Of a stretch of DNA of 64,000 bases, positions 63,401 through 64,000 are shown piece after piece. The stretch is from Debaryomyces hansenii CBS767 (Eukaryota > Ascomycota > Pichiomycetes > Serinales > Debaryomycetaceae): NCBI RefSeq assembly GCF_000006445.2, contig NC_006047.2, forward strand, positions 1,550,001-1,614,000. Reading direction: 5' to 3'. The position numbers and the translations under genes are program-made. A model generated the notes under the pieces. The model made no database searches, was not told the DNA's origin, and was given only the letters and a program-made list of their open reading frames with translations. The number at the start of each line of letters is the position of its first letter. Within the stretch, counting starts at the first letter, position 1.

Positions 63401-63970
63401 ACCTTCAGCCAGACTAACGTCACTTTGATTTTGATTTCCATTCACTAGGGCACTAGGCAAAGGGGAATATTTAGGATGTTCTGGTATAGAAAGTTTCCTA
63501 TTTCCATCCCTTTGAGTTGAAGGCTCAGATGCCCTATTGGACGAAGCAGCAGAACTTTTACGCAGGTCCTTCCTCTGGTAGAATTTAATGTATTCTTCTA
63601 ACCTTGGATCGGATGCTGGATTTGAATAATTAGGGGTAGACATAGATCTGCTTAATCGCAAGTCATCAGATTGATTATCACTATTATTATTATTATATTT
63701 TGATGATACTGTCGAAGAATCATCAAATTCTGTACCGCTTGAAACAGATTTCCTCGAACCTAAACTATAATTATCTTTGAACATCAGAGAGCGTGACGGT
63801 GTTGGTTCATCGTGAGATTTATGACCAAACTTCCCTTTCAACTTCGAAAAAAACCCTCCCAGTGAACTAATATTGGGGACACTTTCTCGTCTTTTATTTG
63901 AACTACTTGAGTCCTGTGATATCGGCAATGTACGTGCTGTAGATGGGCTTTCTTCCAGAATTGGGGCCAT
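60437..63970 (-). CDS. Large leucine-rich-repeat protein with PP1-docking motif (Gip3/Her1-like); N-terminus may lie outside
   Basis: At least 1177 residues. The N-terminal ~390 residues are Ser/Arg/Pro-rich and disordered, with a KRVAF motif (259-263) that fits the RVxF docking site for protein phosphatase 1 (Glc7). An LRR region follows at ~430-840 (LEKLSLRNTPIDSAGWSLL, LNKLDITQCPSLS, LIRLHVENNDLSTPAL), then a helical and acidic C-terminus. S. cerevisiae Gip3/Her1, of similar size and tied to Glc7, are the best guess. The ATG at 63970 gives a sensible start, but the frame stays open for all ten codons to the window edge, so the true start may lie outside. Confidence 0.6.
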   Translation of the reverse strand: MAPILEESPSTARTLPISQDSSSSNKRRESVPNISSLGGFFSKLKGKFGHKSHDEPTPSRSLMFKDNYSLGSRKSVSSGTEFDDSSTVSSKYNNNNSDNQSDDLRLSRSMSTPNYSNPASDPRLEEYIKFYQRKDLRKSSAASSNRASEPSTQRDGNRKLSIPEHPKYSPLPSALVNGNQNQSDVSLAEGNTSTGNKFSSFLRKRSSTNPPLPSVSMATEKNRRNSESLGSSLSIPVSIPSPLRSTDVLPEFSDLKPLKRVAFHSLTFLIDPPQQIPSRNPRRGNVEILPNGALKINPLTEEDKTAIEKSQVGQGGGIVVGGSGSLDTGRSANGEKTKDESNEYKEASGNNLGKDDDETKVDKHAKLLGIDKPMLSHHNRHSFHNYDVPVKKMALDVMYTRCCHLREILPIPAIMKQLTKGSLAPLPILQLRNPTPTMVEIQTFADFLRIAPIICVSLDGVSLSYEQFKILLSAMSAKTQLEKLSLRNTPIDSAGWSLLCWFLSRNTVLNKLDITQCPSLSVDLSKKKKKSLHSNDKKEEIVRMTCNKENRSDMDWALFTATIVARCGIEELILTGCCISDLDIFEKFVKMAVLIKTNRLGLAYNNLSVKQLKIVVDDWLFRPFVRGLDLGYNDFLSLQYLNVFLQKRNDKEFDGYICQCSLAFLSLNATNLRFSDAFKEVFETVVMRFPSLKYLDLSNNPKLFGSFNSSPSKEISNIEVPVKSLESSVTSASSEVSRSTTTQSSIAAYFTSKFPLFPKLIRLHVENNDLSTPALVTIAEVLPFCKNLAYFSLIGNKVDLTAASALTQGLKNSKTLITLDCDYGDIPDFIKDKIGLYSMRNMERLLYASSKKSQDSDNGQDDPNLSSLTGQLNNILSMKAELKLDLKSPEVQKFVYKATSIRQELKGAMNELLKLQVKNELNLDGKETFLRFLYIDSSIEKGLQLIDNSLVDLQDNEISSSFMIRNVSEDEKNTYMLKDDSDSYNNRLDLPKSQNIPISKSPLSLSRSSSKSNLTHLDRQEGSVLKLLKLHDFHNSEEPSASSDFFHKFDNLSGDEIRKIILDVDLADLDKIIQYLARLKEKGISLGNVFNLNDYTEPADNENEAHLVEEIMGKLKNLRTCQDCNEESSNSNEGIHVDYNTPRDTNPSSDNKLDNKTDGDEISQAYDQVLTNLAKLN

Positions 63971-64000
63971 GGAAGGTCTGGTCTTATTTGAATTGTTCTC

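Overview
The window is nuclear DNA from a budding yeast. Genes are compact and mostly intronless, and the protein set (Erg11, Rat1, Mlp1, Myo1, Rcy1, Cct7, Mas2, Sam50) is ascomycete. Three observations place it in the CUG-Ser clade, probably Debaryomyces hansenii or a close relative: a mating-type (MAT) locus carrying both a and alpha genes, RCY1 close to MAT, ERG11 directly followed by THR1, and a CTG codon in CCT7 where a Ser is expected. The species name is inference. If the clade is right, every CTG codon should be read as Ser.

Layout. 0-11.5 kb: an EST1/SMG-like PIN-domain protein (-), a ribosomal eL40 gene of only 52 codons with no ubiquitin moiety (-), and the nuclear-basket protein Mlp1 (+). 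11.6-18.8 kb: two tandem MFS sugar-transporter paralogues with long upstream regions, and a divergent lipid-kinase-like protein. 18.8-29.1 kb: RAT1, a Vht1/Dal5-family permease, a mitochondrial MidA/NDUFAF7-like methyltransferase, PCC1, CCT7 and mitochondrial ribosomal protein bL31m. 29.2-37.7 kb: RCY1 between two mitochondrially targeted helical proteins, then a pirin. 37.9-41.4 kb: the MAT region, with MATalpha1, MATa1 (three exons) and MATa2 (two exons, HMG box), all on the minus strand. 42.9-50.3 kb: MYO1 and MAS2. 50.8-60.2 kb: RMT2 divergent from a Tye7-like bHLH factor, then ERG11, THR1, SAM50, a Gyp6-like RabGAP and ELF1, all on +. 60.4 kb to the right edge: a large leucine-rich-repeat protein with a PP1-docking motif.

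The most interesting region is MAT. Genes of both mating types lie side by side in one allele, with no alpha2 homeodomain gene and without the PAP/OBP/PIK genes that sit inside the Candida albicans MTL locus. This is the arrangement expected of a self-fertile (homothallic) haploid. I rebuilt the two a-gene models by hand: naive ORFs miss the last homeodomain exon of a1 and the second half of the a2 HMG box. Fused MAT loci are, to my knowledge, already described in Debaryomyces and Scheffersomyces, so the type of locus is not new even if its details may be.

Several apparent long ORFs begin at TTG or GTG. I moved those starts to the first sensible ATG (MATalpha1, RCY1, RMT2, the bHLH gene, the Vht1-like permease and the PPR-like gene).
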